NCBI GenBank assembly: GCA_020052515.1
Contig: JAGVOW010000007.1
Location: 1-44,824, forward strand
Reading direction: 5' to 3'
From: Brevinematales bacterium
GTDB lineage: Bacteria; Spirochaetota; Brevinematia; Brevinematales; JAOACQ01
Length of the DNA stretch: 44,824 nucleotides
How positions within the stretch are numbered: position 1 is the stretch's first letter; every line of letters starts with the position of its first letter. The notes under the pieces were generated by a model. The model was given only the letters and a program-made list of their open reading frames with translations. It ran no database searches and was not told the DNA's origin. The position numbers were made by a program, and so were the translations under genes. This document shows positions 17,837 through 26,872 of the stretch, piece after piece.

Positions 17837-17938
17837 ATACATCGCTCTTTATATTATCTACACTTTTTGAAAAAAAATAAGATTTATTTTACCTTTTCGC
17901 CTCTTTATGTTAAACTATAAAACCTAAGGAGAAAAACC

Positions 17939-18154
17939 ATGAAAGCAAATATCCGATTATTTCTGGCAATCATACTCCAGACAGGGGTTTCTTTTATAAT
18001 CGCCGCGCTTTTTGTAATTTTTTATTTCCGGATCTACCCGAATCTGTTTTCTTTTGTGTTTCCAGCCGCTTTTATTCTGGGAATATTAGTTGGCGCTCTT
18101 TTCTACATTCCTACAAAGTATTTTTTAGAAAAAAATAAGGAGAAAGAAAAATGA
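17939..18154 (+). CDS. Small two-helix membrane protein
   Basis: A 71-residue protein with two hydrophobic helices (about 7-31 and 36-60) and a lysine/glutamate-rich tail. No family is recognised. AAGGAG precedes the ATG, and a TATAAA box sits at 17916-17921 without a good -35. It overlaps the next gene by 4 nt (ATGA), so the two likely act together. Confidence 0.65.
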   Translation: MKANIRLFLAIILQTGVSFIIAALFVIFYFRIYPNLFSFVFPAAFILGILVGALFYIPTKYFLEKNKEKEK

Positions 18155-20166
18155 AGCCCCTCAGAATTACTTCATATATTTTATTGGGTTTGATTCTGAT
18201 TGCCCTCATATTAGGCAATCTATTTTATTCATCCATTAGAAAAATCGCTGATCCAAACTACTCTCCTTTAGAAATGGCTCAGAAAGAACTTTCTAAGATA
18301 AATCAAAACAACAACCCGGATTATAAAATGGAATTGTATACAGACAAAAACGCTTATCATAAATACGAGAAAATAAAGGTTTTTGCCCGGATTATCAGAA
18401 ATAAAGACAGAAAAATACAGGAAAATTCTGTTATTGAAGTCGAATTCTACTTAAACGGTGAAAGATTAAAAAGCCTGTCCGGAAACGAAAAAATCAAACT
18501 GATTTACAATGCCAGTGAAAAATGCTGGGCGGGATACTGGTACCCTTATAACATGTCTATTGCCGGGAACATCGAATTAAAAGCCGCCGGATTTCCGGAC
18601 ATGCCGGAAGGGCCTGTAACCGCTGAAAATCAAATTTATATTGACGATTTAAAGCCAAAATTCTCTTTAAAAAAGGGAAGCGCCTTTATTGGAATTGATT
18701 CTTTGGAAAGAATATCCAAACGTAATATTATTTCCGTAGAAGGAAAGGAAGTAGATTGGAGTTATATCCCGGAATGGCTTAATTTCATATCTGCTGACGG
18801 CATACTGATGCTGGGAGGAATCACAAAAACATTCCAGGAAGAAACCACCCTTGATTCCCCGTGGGACAATGATAAAATCAATGAAACTATTATGCTCGCC
18901 GAGCGCTTGAAACAAAAAGGCAAAAGCTTTGGCGCATGGATTAATTGCTTAAAGGTTGAAGGCATTAATACAAAAAAAATAGGTTTTAAGACTGGCCTTG
19001 CGCTAAACGGAGACAAGTATTCTGAAAACAATTCCGTAATTTCAATTCTGGATGAAAACAGAAAGAAAAATATAATCAAACTCGCTTCCAGTTTCATAGA
19101 AAACAATTCTTTTTCTTATGTTGGTCTATCTGATATATTCTTGTCTCCCGAACAAAATCTAGAGCTCATTGACCAATTTGTAAAAGAATTTGAAATAAAT
19201 ATTCCTCAAAACTGGGAAGGCCTGAATTTTGACGCGAAATTCGTTTTCATCTCCAATTTACTTAAAGATAAAAATTTATTCAGCCAATTTCTAGCCTGGA
19301 AAAATTACGCTGTCGCGGAATATTTAAGAGATATTATTGAAGAATCCGGGCATAAAAAGCCTTTTTTTTATATGATGGATTACCTTTATTTATTGGAAAA
19401 TCCTTCTTCTGTCAGCGCGATTATAAATTCCGGGGTTGATTTTATTGTGCTGGATTTCAACATCAGCTATGATAGAATCAAGGAAGTCATAGATCTCTTT
19501 TCAAAGGATAGTAAGATAGCTCCTTTCTTTAATAGAATTGTTGTTTCCTGTTACATCGATTATAAAAACATGGATGTCAATGGTTTTGAATTAAGCGCTA
19601 TCGAAAATTATGTGAAGGCCAATCTGGAACTGGCTAAACAGGGATCTGATATACTAAACGCAAATGGTATTTTGATCAATGATTTATATAAGGCTATGTT
19701 CGGCAAAAGAGGGCCCTATTCTCCCTATGATTGGATGCTCGCAATCGGAGAAACTGTTTACCGGTTCAAAGAAATGAATAACGCGGCGCCCCTGGATGTC
19801 CGTTTTTCAGTCCCCCACATTGTCCATGCAGGGGAATCCTTCCTGGCACAGATTGACATAGGGAATTATTCATCTAAAACTATTGAAAACTTAAAGATTG
19901 ATTTTCTTCCCATTTCCGGGAAAAATTCGCAGAAAAGCGTCTCTTTAAACAATATAGCCGCAGGAAAACAACTTTTTCTCTCTATTCCAATAGAATTGGA
20001 GACCAACAGTTTCCAATTTGTTCGGAAAAAAAATTTTTTAGGGATTCGTTTTTCGTGGTCTGACCCGGATGATAAAAACAGTAGCAAACCCAGAAGCTTT
20101 GTCACTCTTCAATCTGTCGATCTGAGCGAGCGTATTGGCAGCACAAATACTATAACAAATAAGTAG
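18151..20166 (+). CDS. Large membrane-anchored surface protein, TIM-barrel-like core
   Basis: A 671-residue protein of no recognised family. N-terminal helix at about residues 5-28, then a beta-rich Ig/macroglobulin-like segment (about 60-175), a central alpha/beta region (about 180-560) whose alternation (FIGIDSLER, DGILMLGG, SFGAWINCLK, YVGLSDIF, FFYMMDYL, DFIVLDF) resembles a glycoside-hydrolase TIM barrel, and a C-terminal beta domain. The catalytic residues cannot be assigned. A hydrolase acting on a surface glycan is one guess. It is coupled to the small membrane gene upstream. Confidence 0.65.
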   Translation: MKPLRITSYILLGLILIALILGNLFYSSIRKIADPNYSPLEMAQKELSKINQNNNPDYKMELYTDKNAYHKYEKIKVFARIIRNKDRKIQENSVIEVEFYLNGERLKSLSGNEKIKLIYNASEKCWAGYWYPYNMSIAGNIELKAAGFPDMPEGPVTAENQIYIDDLKPKFSLKKGSAFIGIDSLERISKRNIISVEGKEVDWSYIPEWLNFISADGILMLGGITKTFQEETTLDSPWDNDKINETIMLAERLKQKGKSFGAWINCLKVEGINTKKIGFKTGLALNGDKYSENNSVISILDENRKKNIIKLASSFIENNSFSYVGLSDIFLSPEQNLELIDQFVKEFEINIPQNWEGLNFDAKFVFISNLLKDKNLFSQFLAWKNYAVAEYLRDIIEESGHKKPFFYMMDYLYLLENPSSVSAIINSGVDFIVLDFNISYDRIKEVIDLFSKDSKIAPFFNRIVVSCYIDYKNMDVNGFELSAIENYVKANLELAKQGSDILNANGILINDLYKAMFGKRGPYSPYDWMLAIGETVYRFKEMNNAAPLDVRFSVPHIVHAGESFLAQIDIGNYSSKTIENLKIDFLPISGKNSQKSVSLNNIAAGKQLFLSIPIELETNSFQFVRKKNFLGIRFSWSDPDDKNSSKPRSFVTLQSVDLSERIGSTNTITNK

Positions 20167-20233
20167 AGAAAATTTTAAATCTTCCGATAATTTTAGCAAC
20201 GAAAATGATTGCCGTGATAATTAGGAGGGGCTT

Positions 20234-20551
20234 ATGCAGATCGGAAGCGAACAACTTTTTATCAATCGGGAAAAAATCAGCTCAGACAGGATTTCTTCCC
20301 TTCAGAACAGAAATTATAAATCGATGAGCGACTCAAAGCTAAAAGATGTATCACAAGAATTTGAATCCCTTTTCATTAATCAGCTTTTTAAATCTATGAG
20401 GAACACCGTTCCCAAAAACGAATGGTTAAATGGCGGTTTAAAGCAGGATGTTTTTGAAGATATGCTTTATAATGAATATTCAAAAAATATTGCCAAAGGC
20501 GGCGGATTTGGCCTCGGAGAAATGGTGTTTCGGTTTTTGAAGAGAAAATAA
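20234..20551 (+). CDS. Rod-binding protein, FlgJ N-terminal domain
   Basis: A 105-residue protein matching the N-terminal rod-binding domain of FlgJ: LKDVSQEFESLFINQLFKSM followed by GGLKQDVFEDMLYNEYSKNIAKGGGFGLGEM. The muramidase domain of enterobacterial FlgJ is absent, as in many other phyla. It helps build the flagellar rod through the cell wall. GGAGG lies before the ATG. No other flagellar gene is in the window; the neighbours are an unknown surface protein and rpmB. It is followed at once by a terminator. Confidence 0.85.
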   Translation: MQIGSEQLFINREKISSDRISSLQNRNYKSMSDSKLKDVSQEFESLFINQLFKSMRNTVPKNEWLNGGLKQDVFEDMLYNEYSKNIAKGGGFGLGEMVFRFLKRK

Positions 20552-20583
20552 AAAAAACGGCGGTTTTCACCGCCGTTTTTTTT
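20551..20583. terminator. Bidirectional rho-independent terminator
   Basis: A CGGCGG/CCGCCG stem extended by A/T pairs, loop TTTTCA, flanked by A7 on the left and T8 on the right. It ends flgJ (+) and rpmB (-), which converge here. Confidence 0.9.
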
Positions 20584-20601
20584 ATTCTATTTCATTTTCT
20601 T

Positions 20602-20790
20602 TTAAACTATGGGCACTTTCCCAGCATGGAGACAGCTCATACAGACTTTTACGTTTTTAGATTCTCCATCCACTTTCAATTTCATTCTCTTGAGATTGGG
20701 CTCCCATCTGGTTCTTGTTTTTCTATGAGAATGAGAAACATTATTCCCATACATTGGACCCTTTCCGCAAAAATCACATCTTCTGGACAT
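20602..20790 (-). CDS. rpmB: 50S ribosomal protein L28
   Basis: A 62-residue L28 with the family opening MSRRCDFCGKGPMYGNNVSH, the WEPNLKRMKL strand and a closing CMSCLHAG. Four cysteines in two CxxC pairs (CDFC and CMSC) mark the zinc-binding form. The start at 20790 is preferred to the ATG at 20802 because GGAGG lies between them and the family begins at MSRR. It lies 22 nt downstream of tRNA-Glu on the same strand. Confidence 0.95.
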   Translation of the reverse strand: MSRRCDFCGKGPMYGNNVSHSHRKTRTRWEPNLKRMKLKVDGESKNVKVCMSCLHAGKVPIV

Positions 20791-20812
20791 AAAATCCTCC
20801 ACTTTTAAAAAC

Positions 20813-20884
20813 TACCCCTAGGGGGAATCGAACCCCCGCTGCAGGGATGAAAACCCTGTGTCCTAACCACTAGACGATAGGGGC
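20813..20884 (-). tRNA. tRNA-Glu (anticodon UUC)
   Basis: On the minus strand a 72-nt cloverleaf: acceptor GCCCCTA with TAGGGGT (a G-U first pair), D arm, anticodon stem CAGGG/CCCTG with 7-nt loop TTTTCAT, and a GGGGGTTCGATTCCCCC T arm. The anticodon TTC reads Glu codons. CCA is not encoded. Confidence 0.95.
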
Positions 20885-20913
20885 AAAAAGCTCCCGTTTA
20901 AATACGAGGCAAT

Positions 20914-20942
20914 ATTATAACCTATTTCAACGAGAAGGTCAA
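20914..20942 (-). promoter_or_regulatory. Promoter of tRNA-Glu (and probably rpmB)
   Basis: On the minus strand TTGACC (20937-20942) and TATAAT (20914-20919) are 17 nt apart, about 30 nt before the tRNA 5' end. Confidence 0.8.
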
Positions 20943-20987
20943 AAAATAATCGACTTGTTCAGCAAACCCTATATGGCTAAAAATTAC

Positions 20988-21011
20988 AGGCGCGGTTAAT
21001 TAACCGCGCCT
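20988..21011. repeat. 24-bp perfect palindrome, copy 1
   Basis: A perfect 24-nt palindrome with arms AGGCGCGG and centre TTAATTAA, 36 nt past the stop of the minus-strand gene ending at 21048. A near-identical copy is at 26847-26872. There is no U-tract, so it is not a classic terminator, although as RNA it would fold strongly. Confidence 0.8.
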
Positions 21012-21047
21012 AAAGTATTAGATATTTAACTGCAACCCACTAAACAA

Positions 21048-22988
21048 TTAATCGTGCATCCATGTCATATATAATTCTCCCTGATCGTCCGTATAAAATG
21101 TCATCAGGATATTTCCACCCGAATCATAAATAGCTGATTGGCCAGTCTTTCCTGACAAAGCCTGAGAAGCATCTCCAAACACTACAGCTACATCGTACCA
21201 GGTCTGCTGAGACTGAAAGCCGGGAACAGCCGGAGCCTGCCCCAGATCAAACACAGTTTGTGTCTGAGACGCCATTCTAAAGGCGCTGTCCACTGTATTC
21301 AACATCGGAGAAACCGGTTGAGTAGAAACCCGCCGGAATGGCCTTAAAAAATAGGCAGGAGAGGTTTTCTTACCCGTTAGCGGCTTGAATTTACTTCCAG
21401 CTGGTAGTGGTATGCTCTTAAAAGCGTTTCTGCCGATCATAATATTTTCTGATTTAACAAGCCTGTTCTTCAAAATATCAGAAAGGTGAAAAGCGCTTCT
21501 TCTAGCAATAACCATGCTGCCTTTCGCTGAAATTGCCCCGCCCAGCTTCATCTCATAAGAAGAAACCCCCAGGCCTAAATAAGTTGTATTTTGAACGGCG
21601 CTTACATGGCCCGTTTCTTCATCAAAATATAGCGTTTTTTCCCCATGCTCTGCCAGGCCTTTGGTATCGCCATAAGTAGTGTTTTCTAAAGCAATCGTAT
21701 AATCGGCGTTGTACCAGCCTCTCCATCTGTCCCACCAGGGCCCCGATTTTAATCTATAATTGATCTGAAGGCCCGTTCCTGAAAGATTTTCCGTCAGATC
21801 CGAAAGATGATTACGCGATATTTCGTTTTTGGAAAAACTCCTGCTAATCCAGGGAACAAGGGGTGTATAGGTTTCATAATAAGATTTGGTTGTGTCGCCC
21901 CACCCATGGTCATCCTGAGTTTTTCTAATCTGATAATAACCAACACTTTGAGCGCTCCAGATACCATTCTGCCAGATAGTATAGCTGATGCGAACGGGTA
22001 TCTGCTCTGGCCTCTGCACATAAACAGTAAAAATAGCGCTTTTATTCGTATCGTCGCGGTCAATCCGGACATAATAAGTCCCGCTCGCCTTAGTAAAAAC
22101 TTCCAGCGGCACGCTTATCTTGTTGGGATTAATCGAAGCCCTGTTTTCGGGAAGTAAATTATTCTGATCTCTACCGATCATCAGTTTGGATGACCCTGCT
22201 TTCGGCAGAAAATTCATTCCAAGCAGATCCATCGTCCCTCTGTCATTAAATTTTAATGCCGTTGGAGAGATAACCAATATCTGCGGCGGATCTACACTGT
22301 CGTCTAATTTAATTGTTTTGGAAATGCTTGACCAGTTTGAAACAAGGCCGCTAAACAGCGGTGTAAAACAGAAAATCACAATCAATAATCCGACGCTCGC
22401 GACAACAATGCCGGGAATCCTTACTTTTATCAGGATGATAACACCGACAATGAGAACCACAAAAGCGCAGATAAGCGTAATAATTCGGATCAATTGAACC
22501 AAAGAAGAATCGACAATGACCGCGACTCCCTGCTCGAACTTAACCACCAATTTTTCTGTGTCTTTTGAAACATTCTTCCAGGTAATATTAGCCAAATGCA
22601 CGGCATCGCGGATTTGTGCCGCGGCCTGCGCGTCAATTCTGTTCTCCAGTCTTGTTATATCGGCTATTGCGGCATTCAAGGTATTGTCCACCTGATTGAG
22701 AGAATTACCGGTAAGGCTTTCAATATCCGCTACCGTCATATTCTCAAACCGGAACAAATCAGTACCCACAGTTCCTTCCAGCGCCTGCGCTTCGCTTTTT
22801 GCCTGGTTCAAGATTGTCTTTACTTCACCGGACACCTTGTTTATGACATCTCCCAGCAAAGCATCCAGAGCCCCCGCGGCTACAGCGATCCCGCCAACCG
22901 TCTCAATAAAGCAGAAGCCCTTTGAAACAGCCCCCGTACACAACACCAAAGAAAAAACAATAGACCAAAAAAAATTTTTCTTTCTCAT
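21048..22988 (-). CDS. Membrane protein with helical N-terminus and Ig/TIG-like domain, unknown
   Basis: A 646-residue protein of no recognised family. Signal peptide (about 1-26), a helical region to about 155 with heptad-like pattern (VNKVSGEVKTILNQA...), two close helices at about 165-215, then a TIG/IPT-like Ig segment (ISPTALKFNDRGTMDLLGMNF and YYVRIDRDD) and a beta-rich C-terminal half. The layout suggests a surface protein held by two membrane helices. A GGAGG site precedes the start. It stands alone, and a deleted insertion sequence ends 44 nt upstream, so its promoter may lie in that element. Confidence 0.65.
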   Translation of the reverse strand: MRKKNFFWSIVFSLVLCTGAVSKGFCFIETVGGIAVAAGALDALLGDVINKVSGEVKTILNQAKSEAQALEGTVGTDLFRFENMTVADIESLTGNSLNQVDNTLNAAIADITRLENRIDAQAAAQIRDAVHLANITWKNVSKDTEKLVVKFEQGVAVIVDSSLVQLIRIITLICAFVVLIVGVIILIKVRIPGIVVASVGLLIVIFCFTPLFSGLVSNWSSISKTIKLDDSVDPPQILVISPTALKFNDRGTMDLLGMNFLPKAGSSKLMIGRDQNNLLPENRASINPNKISVPLEVFTKASGTYYVRIDRDDTNKSAIFTVYVQRPEQIPVRISYTIWQNGIWSAQSVGYYQIRKTQDDHGWGDTTKSYYETYTPLVPWISRSFSKNEISRNHLSDLTENLSGTGLQINYRLKSGPWWDRWRGWYNADYTIALENTTYGDTKGLAEHGEKTLYFDEETGHVSAVQNTTYLGLGVSSYEMKLGGAISAKGSMVIARRSAFHLSDILKNRLVKSENIMIGRNAFKSIPLPAGSKFKPLTGKKTSPAYFLRPFRRVSTQPVSPMLNTVDSAFRMASQTQTVFDLGQAPAVPGFQSQQTWYDVAVVFGDASQALSGKTGQSAIYDSGGNILMTFYTDDQGELYMTWMHD

Positions 22989-23032
22989 CTTTTCCTCCTA
23001 CCTTAAATATATTTCAAGAAACTCACCCCCCT

Positions 23033-23292
23033 CAGGTTGTCGATAAACTGTAATTCAGAAAAAGCAATTCCCTTTCAAGGCAGCCATAGATATTGCCTAT
23101 AATTTCATCTTAATATTATGCCCATACCACATTATTACCTTTTATATTGAATATTCTCCTCTGTATTTACAATCTGCCTGATAAACTTCCGCTGTATGCT
23201 GCCTTATTTTATAAATTGCCTTTCCTTCTTCACTTTTATACCGTTCCAATACTTTCATGAACTCCCTATCACCCCAATTTATCGATAACCTG
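23033..23292 (-). mobile_element. Internally deleted insertion sequence (IS1182-like)
   Basis: A 260-bp block is bounded by inverted repeats: CAGGTTGTCGATAAA at 23033-23047 and CAGGTTATCGATAAA on the opposite strand at 23278-23292 (14 of 15 match). Between them on the minus strand is the C-terminal piece of a transposase (next entry). The left repeat is followed almost directly by that fragment, so most of the transposase gene is gone. No target-site duplication is evident. The family name is from memory of IS1182-type C-termini and needs a database check. It fills the only gene-free stretch above 300 bases (22989-23334). Confidence 0.6.
23142..23258 (-). pseudogene. Transposase C-terminal remnant, frameshifted
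   Basis: A 38-codon frame reads MKVLERYKSEEGKAIYKIRQ then HTAEVYQADCKYRG, matching the conserved C-terminal block of IS1182-type DDE transposases (SEEGK..Y..R...VE..FG..K). After the stop at 23142-23144 another frame reads MWYGHNIKMKL, like the usual terminal AHN(I/L)KK. So the gene is truncated at the front, missing the RGF..FLLRG part, and frameshifted. Confidence 0.6.
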
Positions 23293-23334
23293 CAAGGGAG
23301 ATGTTTGCCAAATGCTATCAGCTAAACGGCTAAA

Positions 23335-24741
23335 CTACGCATCCCTCAAGAATGCTTTATAACCCCGGTAGGTTTCATAAATATCCGCTTTGCTGGACAC
23401 CTCAAAGGGCGAATGCATGCCGTCTACGCCGGTGCCGCTGTCCACTACCTGAATGCCCAGGTCAGCCAGGTAAAGCGCTACTGTCCCGCCGCCGCCCTCA
23501 TCGACTTTTCCTAAAATACTGGGCTGCCAGACAATTTTATTGTCATTAAAGATTTTTCTTACCTTCCCCATTAGTTCGGCTGAGGCATCACTCGCGCCGG
23601 ATTTACCGCGCGAACCAGTGTATTTCTCCAACAAAATCCCATATCCCATTTTTGGGGAATTGACTGAATCAAAGACTTCTTTAAACATAGGGTTTATCAC
23701 AGCGCCTACATCGCCTGAAATAGCGAATGAATTCTCCAGAAGATTCCTCAGGTCAGACTCCCGGTAATCAGGAAACTTCAGCCCCAAAATCCTGCCGATC
23801 GAGTTGTACAAAAATTTAGACCGGATACCGGAAACCCCATAAGAACCTATTTCCTCTTTCTCCACCAGAAAGACCAGAATTGTCCTTTCCGGTATGCCTT
23901 CAAAATCCAATGTCGCGCGGAAAGCGGCGTAACTGCAGACACGGTCATCCTGACCATAAGAACCCACCATGCTCCGGTCAAAACCGACATCGCGGGCCTT
24001 GTAAGCTGGGACTACTTCCAGCTCCGAAGAAATAAAATCTTCCTCGGTCATGCCGTACTGCTCAGAAAGCTTTCTCAAAGTCATTTCTTTTACTTTTTCC
24101 TCAATCTCTTTGTCATTAACCGGAATATTGCCTACCAGCATTTTCAGGTTTTCACCCTCTATTCCTTCCAGAAGCTTTTTCTCGCCCTGCACTTTGCTGG
24201 ACAAATGGGGCAGTATATCATTAATAGTAAACACAGGGTCATTCTCGTCTTCGCCGATAGAAATATCGACCGTGCTTCCATCCGCTTTAACGATACGGCC
24301 ATGAATTGCCAGCGGGATATTCACCCATTGGTACTTTTTGATGCCTCCATAATAATGCGTTTTCAGAAGAGCCATATTGCCTTCCTCCAGGAGAGGCATA
24401 GGCTTTAAATCCAGGCGCGGAGCATCCAAATGAGCGGCGATAAGATTGATCCCTTCTTTGATATCTTTCTTTCCCAGAATAGCGAAAATAATATTTTTAT
24501 GATTATTTTTAATGTAAATCTTCTCTCCCGGCTGGTATTGAGCAAGGTTAATGTCCTTAAAACCCAGTTTTTTCGCTTGCTCTTCCGTACAACAAACGCT
24601 TTCTCTCTCTGTTTTACAGGTATTCATAAATTTTTTATAATCTTCCGCGAAATCAAAAATAAGATTCTTTTCCGTCTCATTTACAGATTGCCAGACGCTT
24701 TTACTTTCATAAGCCAGCGCTGATTTTTTCTTCTCGGCCAT
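23335..24741 (-). CDS. M18 family aminopeptidase
   Basis: A 468-residue cytosolic zinc aminopeptidase of family M18, which removes acidic or other N-terminal residues from peptides. The metal-binding AAHLDAPRLD is at about 100-109, followed by the family features GGIKKYQWVNIPLAIHG, VFLVEKEEIGSYG and the C-terminal GGGGTVALYLADLG and GVDGMHSPFE motifs. All expected zinc and catalytic segments are present. A GAGGAG site precedes the ATG at 24741. Likely a single-gene unit. Confidence 0.93.
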   Translation of the reverse strand: MAEKKKSALAYESKSVWQSVNETEKNLIFDFAEDYKKFMNTCKTERESVCCTEEQAKKLGFKDINLAQYQPGEKIYIKNNHKNIIFAILGKKDIKEGINLIAAHLDAPRLDLKPMPLLEEGNMALLKTHYYGGIKKYQWVNIPLAIHGRIVKADGSTVDISIGEDENDPVFTINDILPHLSSKVQGEKKLLEGIEGENLKMLVGNIPVNDKEIEEKVKEMTLRKLSEQYGMTEEDFISSELEVVPAYKARDVGFDRSMVGSYGQDDRVCSYAAFRATLDFEGIPERTILVFLVEKEEIGSYGVSGIRSKFLYNSIGRILGLKFPDYRESDLRNLLENSFAISGDVGAVINPMFKEVFDSVNSPKMGYGILLEKYTGSRGKSGASDASAELMGKVRKIFNDNKIVWQPSILGKVDEGGGGTVALYLADLGIQVVDSGTGVDGMHSPFEVSSKADIYETYRGYKAFLRDA

Positions 24742-24826
24742 AGTTCACTCCTCTATAGAATCCAGGCAATATGTTATATTATCTCTTAAAAAAACTCAAA
24801 TACAAAGCGTAAGATCAAAACTTAAG

Positions 24827-24855
24827 TTGCAAATAGTTTGAAACTAAATTACAAT
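24827..24855 (+). promoter_or_regulatory. Sigma70-type promoter of mnmG
   Basis: TTGCAA (24827-24832) and TACAAT (24850-24855) are 17 nt apart, giving a leader of about 100 nt before the GTG start at 24964. A CTTTTTCGAAAAAG palindrome lies within the leader. Confidence 0.6.
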
Positions 24856-24963
24856 AGGGCCGTATTAAAATAAGAACTAAAATGCAGTTTGCTTTTTCGA
24901 AAAAGAGGCTTCAAAAGAACAGCTTCTGCTCAGTAATTGAATATAACGAAAAGGAAGACTTGA

Positions 24964-26859
24964 GTGAGAAATAATTCTGGATTTGACGTCATCGTTGTCG
25001 GCGGGGGACATGCCGGCATTGAGGCAAGCCTCGCTTCCGCCCGGATCGGCGCGAGAACCCTCCTGATCACCTCTCATATTGACCTCATTGGGCAGATGCC
25101 CTGCAACCCCTCAATTGGCGGAATCGGTAAGGGCCAGCTGGTAAAAGAAATAGACGCTTTAGGCGGAGAAATGGCTAAAGCCGTTGACTCTACGGGAATC
25201 CAATTCCGCACGCTCAATATGCGCAAAGGTCCTGCCGTACGCTCATCCCGCGCTCAGGCGGATAAAGCGCTTTACCGGGCCTATATGCAGAAAACACTGG
25301 AAAGCCAGAAAAATCTGGAAATCAAACAGGACATGGTAAACGACCTGATCCTCCATGAAGGAAAAATCGAGGGGATTATCAGCGCTTTGGGGCAAACCTA
25401 TTCCGCAATGTGCGTGGTCATTACCCCGGGCACTTTTCTCAACGGCCTGATCCACATCGGCGAAAAGACTTTCCCGGCAGGCCGGCTTGGCGAAGGCCCT
25501 GCTATTATGCTCTCTGAAACCTTAGAAAAAAACGGCTTCAGAATGGGCCGTTTCAAAACCGGCACGCCGGCTCGATTGGACAGCAGAACTATTGATTTCG
25601 GAAAAACGGAAATCCAGGAAGGCGATATTCCGGCAAAGCCCTTTTCATTCTGGACAAATCCAGATCCAGCTTTTCTTGAACAGAAGCAATTACCCTGCTA
25701 CTTAACCCACACTACAGAGAAAACGCATCGCATTATTCGCGAAAATATTCATCTCGCGCCCATGTATTCCGGAAAAATCCAGGCCACCGGAGTCCGCTAT
25801 TGCCCATCAGTAGAAGACAAAGTCATGAAATTCCCAGAGCGCGAAAACCACCATGTCTTCCTGGAGCCGGAAGGCCACGATTCTATCGAATACTACCCAA
25901 ATGGCCTGTCCAATGGTTTTCCCATTGAGATTCAACTGGAATTGATCCACAGTGTTCCAGGGCTGGAGAATGCGGCGATGATGCGCCCGGCATACGCCAT
26001 TGAACATGACTACGTTGATCCTACGGAGCTTTTGCCTACTTTAGAAACCAAGAGAATTGAAAATCTTTACCTGGCAGGGCAAATCAACGGCACCACCGGC
26101 TATGAAGAAGCGGGAGCGCAGGGTTTAATCGCCGGAATCAACGCTGCCAATCGCGCCCTGGGGAAACCGCCTTTTGTACTGGATAGAAGCGAGGCTTATA
26201 TCGGTGTTTTGATTGATGACCTGACTACCAAAGGTACAAATGAGCCATACCGGATGTTTACTTCCCGCGTAGAGTACCGCTTGATCCTTAGAGAAGACAA
26301 CGCGGATAGAAGACTGTCAAAGAAAGGGGTTGAATTAGGAATTTTGCCTCTGGATTGCTACCAGAAAACGCTCGAAAAAGAGAGGCGTATTGAAGAAGCT
26401 CTTTCGATACTCCGAAAGCTTCATTTAAACCCCAATGAAGAAACAAATCAAAGATTGGAAAAATTAGGCACCCCAGCTATCCGAAAACCCTTTCGCTTAA
26501 TTGAGATTCTCAGAAGGCCAGGAATTTCGCTGGATTTGTTTTTTGAAAAGTTTCCAGAATTAAAGAGTCCGGGCGTTTTTGATGGCCATGCTATTTCAGA
26601 AGAAGTTGAGATCGAGATCAAATACGAAGGGTATATCGCTGAAGAAAGATTGATGGTAGAAAGTTTTAAGAAATTTGAAAACATCCCCATACCAGACCAT
26701 TTTAATTATGAAAATCTTCCCGGCCTCAAGCGCGAAGAAATAGAAAAACTAACCCGGATGCGGCCGATCAATTTAGGGCAGGCAAGCCGGATATCTGGAG
26801 TCAGGCCCGCCGCCATTCAAATCCTTTTGATTTATTTAAAGGAGCGTAGGCGCGGTTAA
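24964..26859 (+). CDS. mnmG: tRNA uridine-5-carboxymethylaminomethyl modification enzyme
   Basis: A 631-residue MnmG (GidA). With MnmE it installs the cmnm5 group on the wobble uridine of tRNAs, including tRNA-Glu(UUC). FAD-binding GGGHAG is at residues 13-18, and the family blocks [14 protein letters not shown] and [13 protein letters not shown] are intact, as is the C-terminal helical domain. It starts at GTG with AAGGAAG 6 nt upstream. The last codons and stop lie inside the palindrome at 26847-26872. It converges on the phosphatase gene. mnmE is not in the window. Confidence 0.97.
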   Translation: MRNNSGFDVIVVGGGHAGIEASLASARIGARTLLITSHIDLIGQMPCNPSIGGIGKGQLVKEIDALGGEMAKAVDSTGIQFRTLNMRKGPAVRSSRAQADKALYRAYMQKTLESQKNLEIKQDMVNDLILHEGKIEGIISALGQTYSAMCVVITPGTFLNGLIHIGEKTFPAGRLGEGPAIMLSETLEKNGFRMGRFKTGTPARLDSRTIDFGKTEIQEGDIPAKPFSFWTNPDPAFLEQKQLPCYLTHTTEKTHRIIRENIHLAPMYSGKIQATGVRYCPSVEDKVMKFPERENHHVFLEPEGHDSIEYYPNGLSNGFPIEIQLELIHSVPGLENAAMMRPAYAIEHDYVDPTELLPTLETKRIENLYLAGQINGTTGYEEAGAQGLIAGINAANRALGKPPFVLDRSEAYIGVLIDDLTTKGTNEPYRMFTSRVEYRLILREDNADRRLSKKGVELGILPLDCYQKTLEKERRIEEALSILRKLHLNPNEETNQRLEKLGTPAIRKPFRLIEILRRPGISLDLFFEKFPELKSPGVFDGHAISEEVEIEIKYEGYIAEERLMVESFKKFENIPIPDHFNYENLPGLKREEIEKLTRMRPINLGQASRISGVRPAAIQILLIYLKERRRG

Positions 26860-26872
26860 TTAACGGCGCCTA
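26847..26872. repeat. 26-bp near-perfect palindrome, copy 2
   Basis: Same core as 20988-21011 (GGCGCGGTTAATTAAC) with one mismatched pair, extended by one base on each side. The TAA of mnmG is at 26857-26859 and the stop of the convergent phosphatase gene is at 26870-26872, so both stops fall inside the element. Confidence 0.8.

Noticed and set aside
17836-17938. Divergent promoters between the TPR cluster and the small membrane gene
   Set aside because: TATAAA at 17916-17921 lacks a -35 at 16-18 nt, and the minus-strand candidates are weak; not called.
26847-26872. Ordinary rho-independent terminator
   Set aside because: No U-tract on either strand, and stop codons lie inside the stem.
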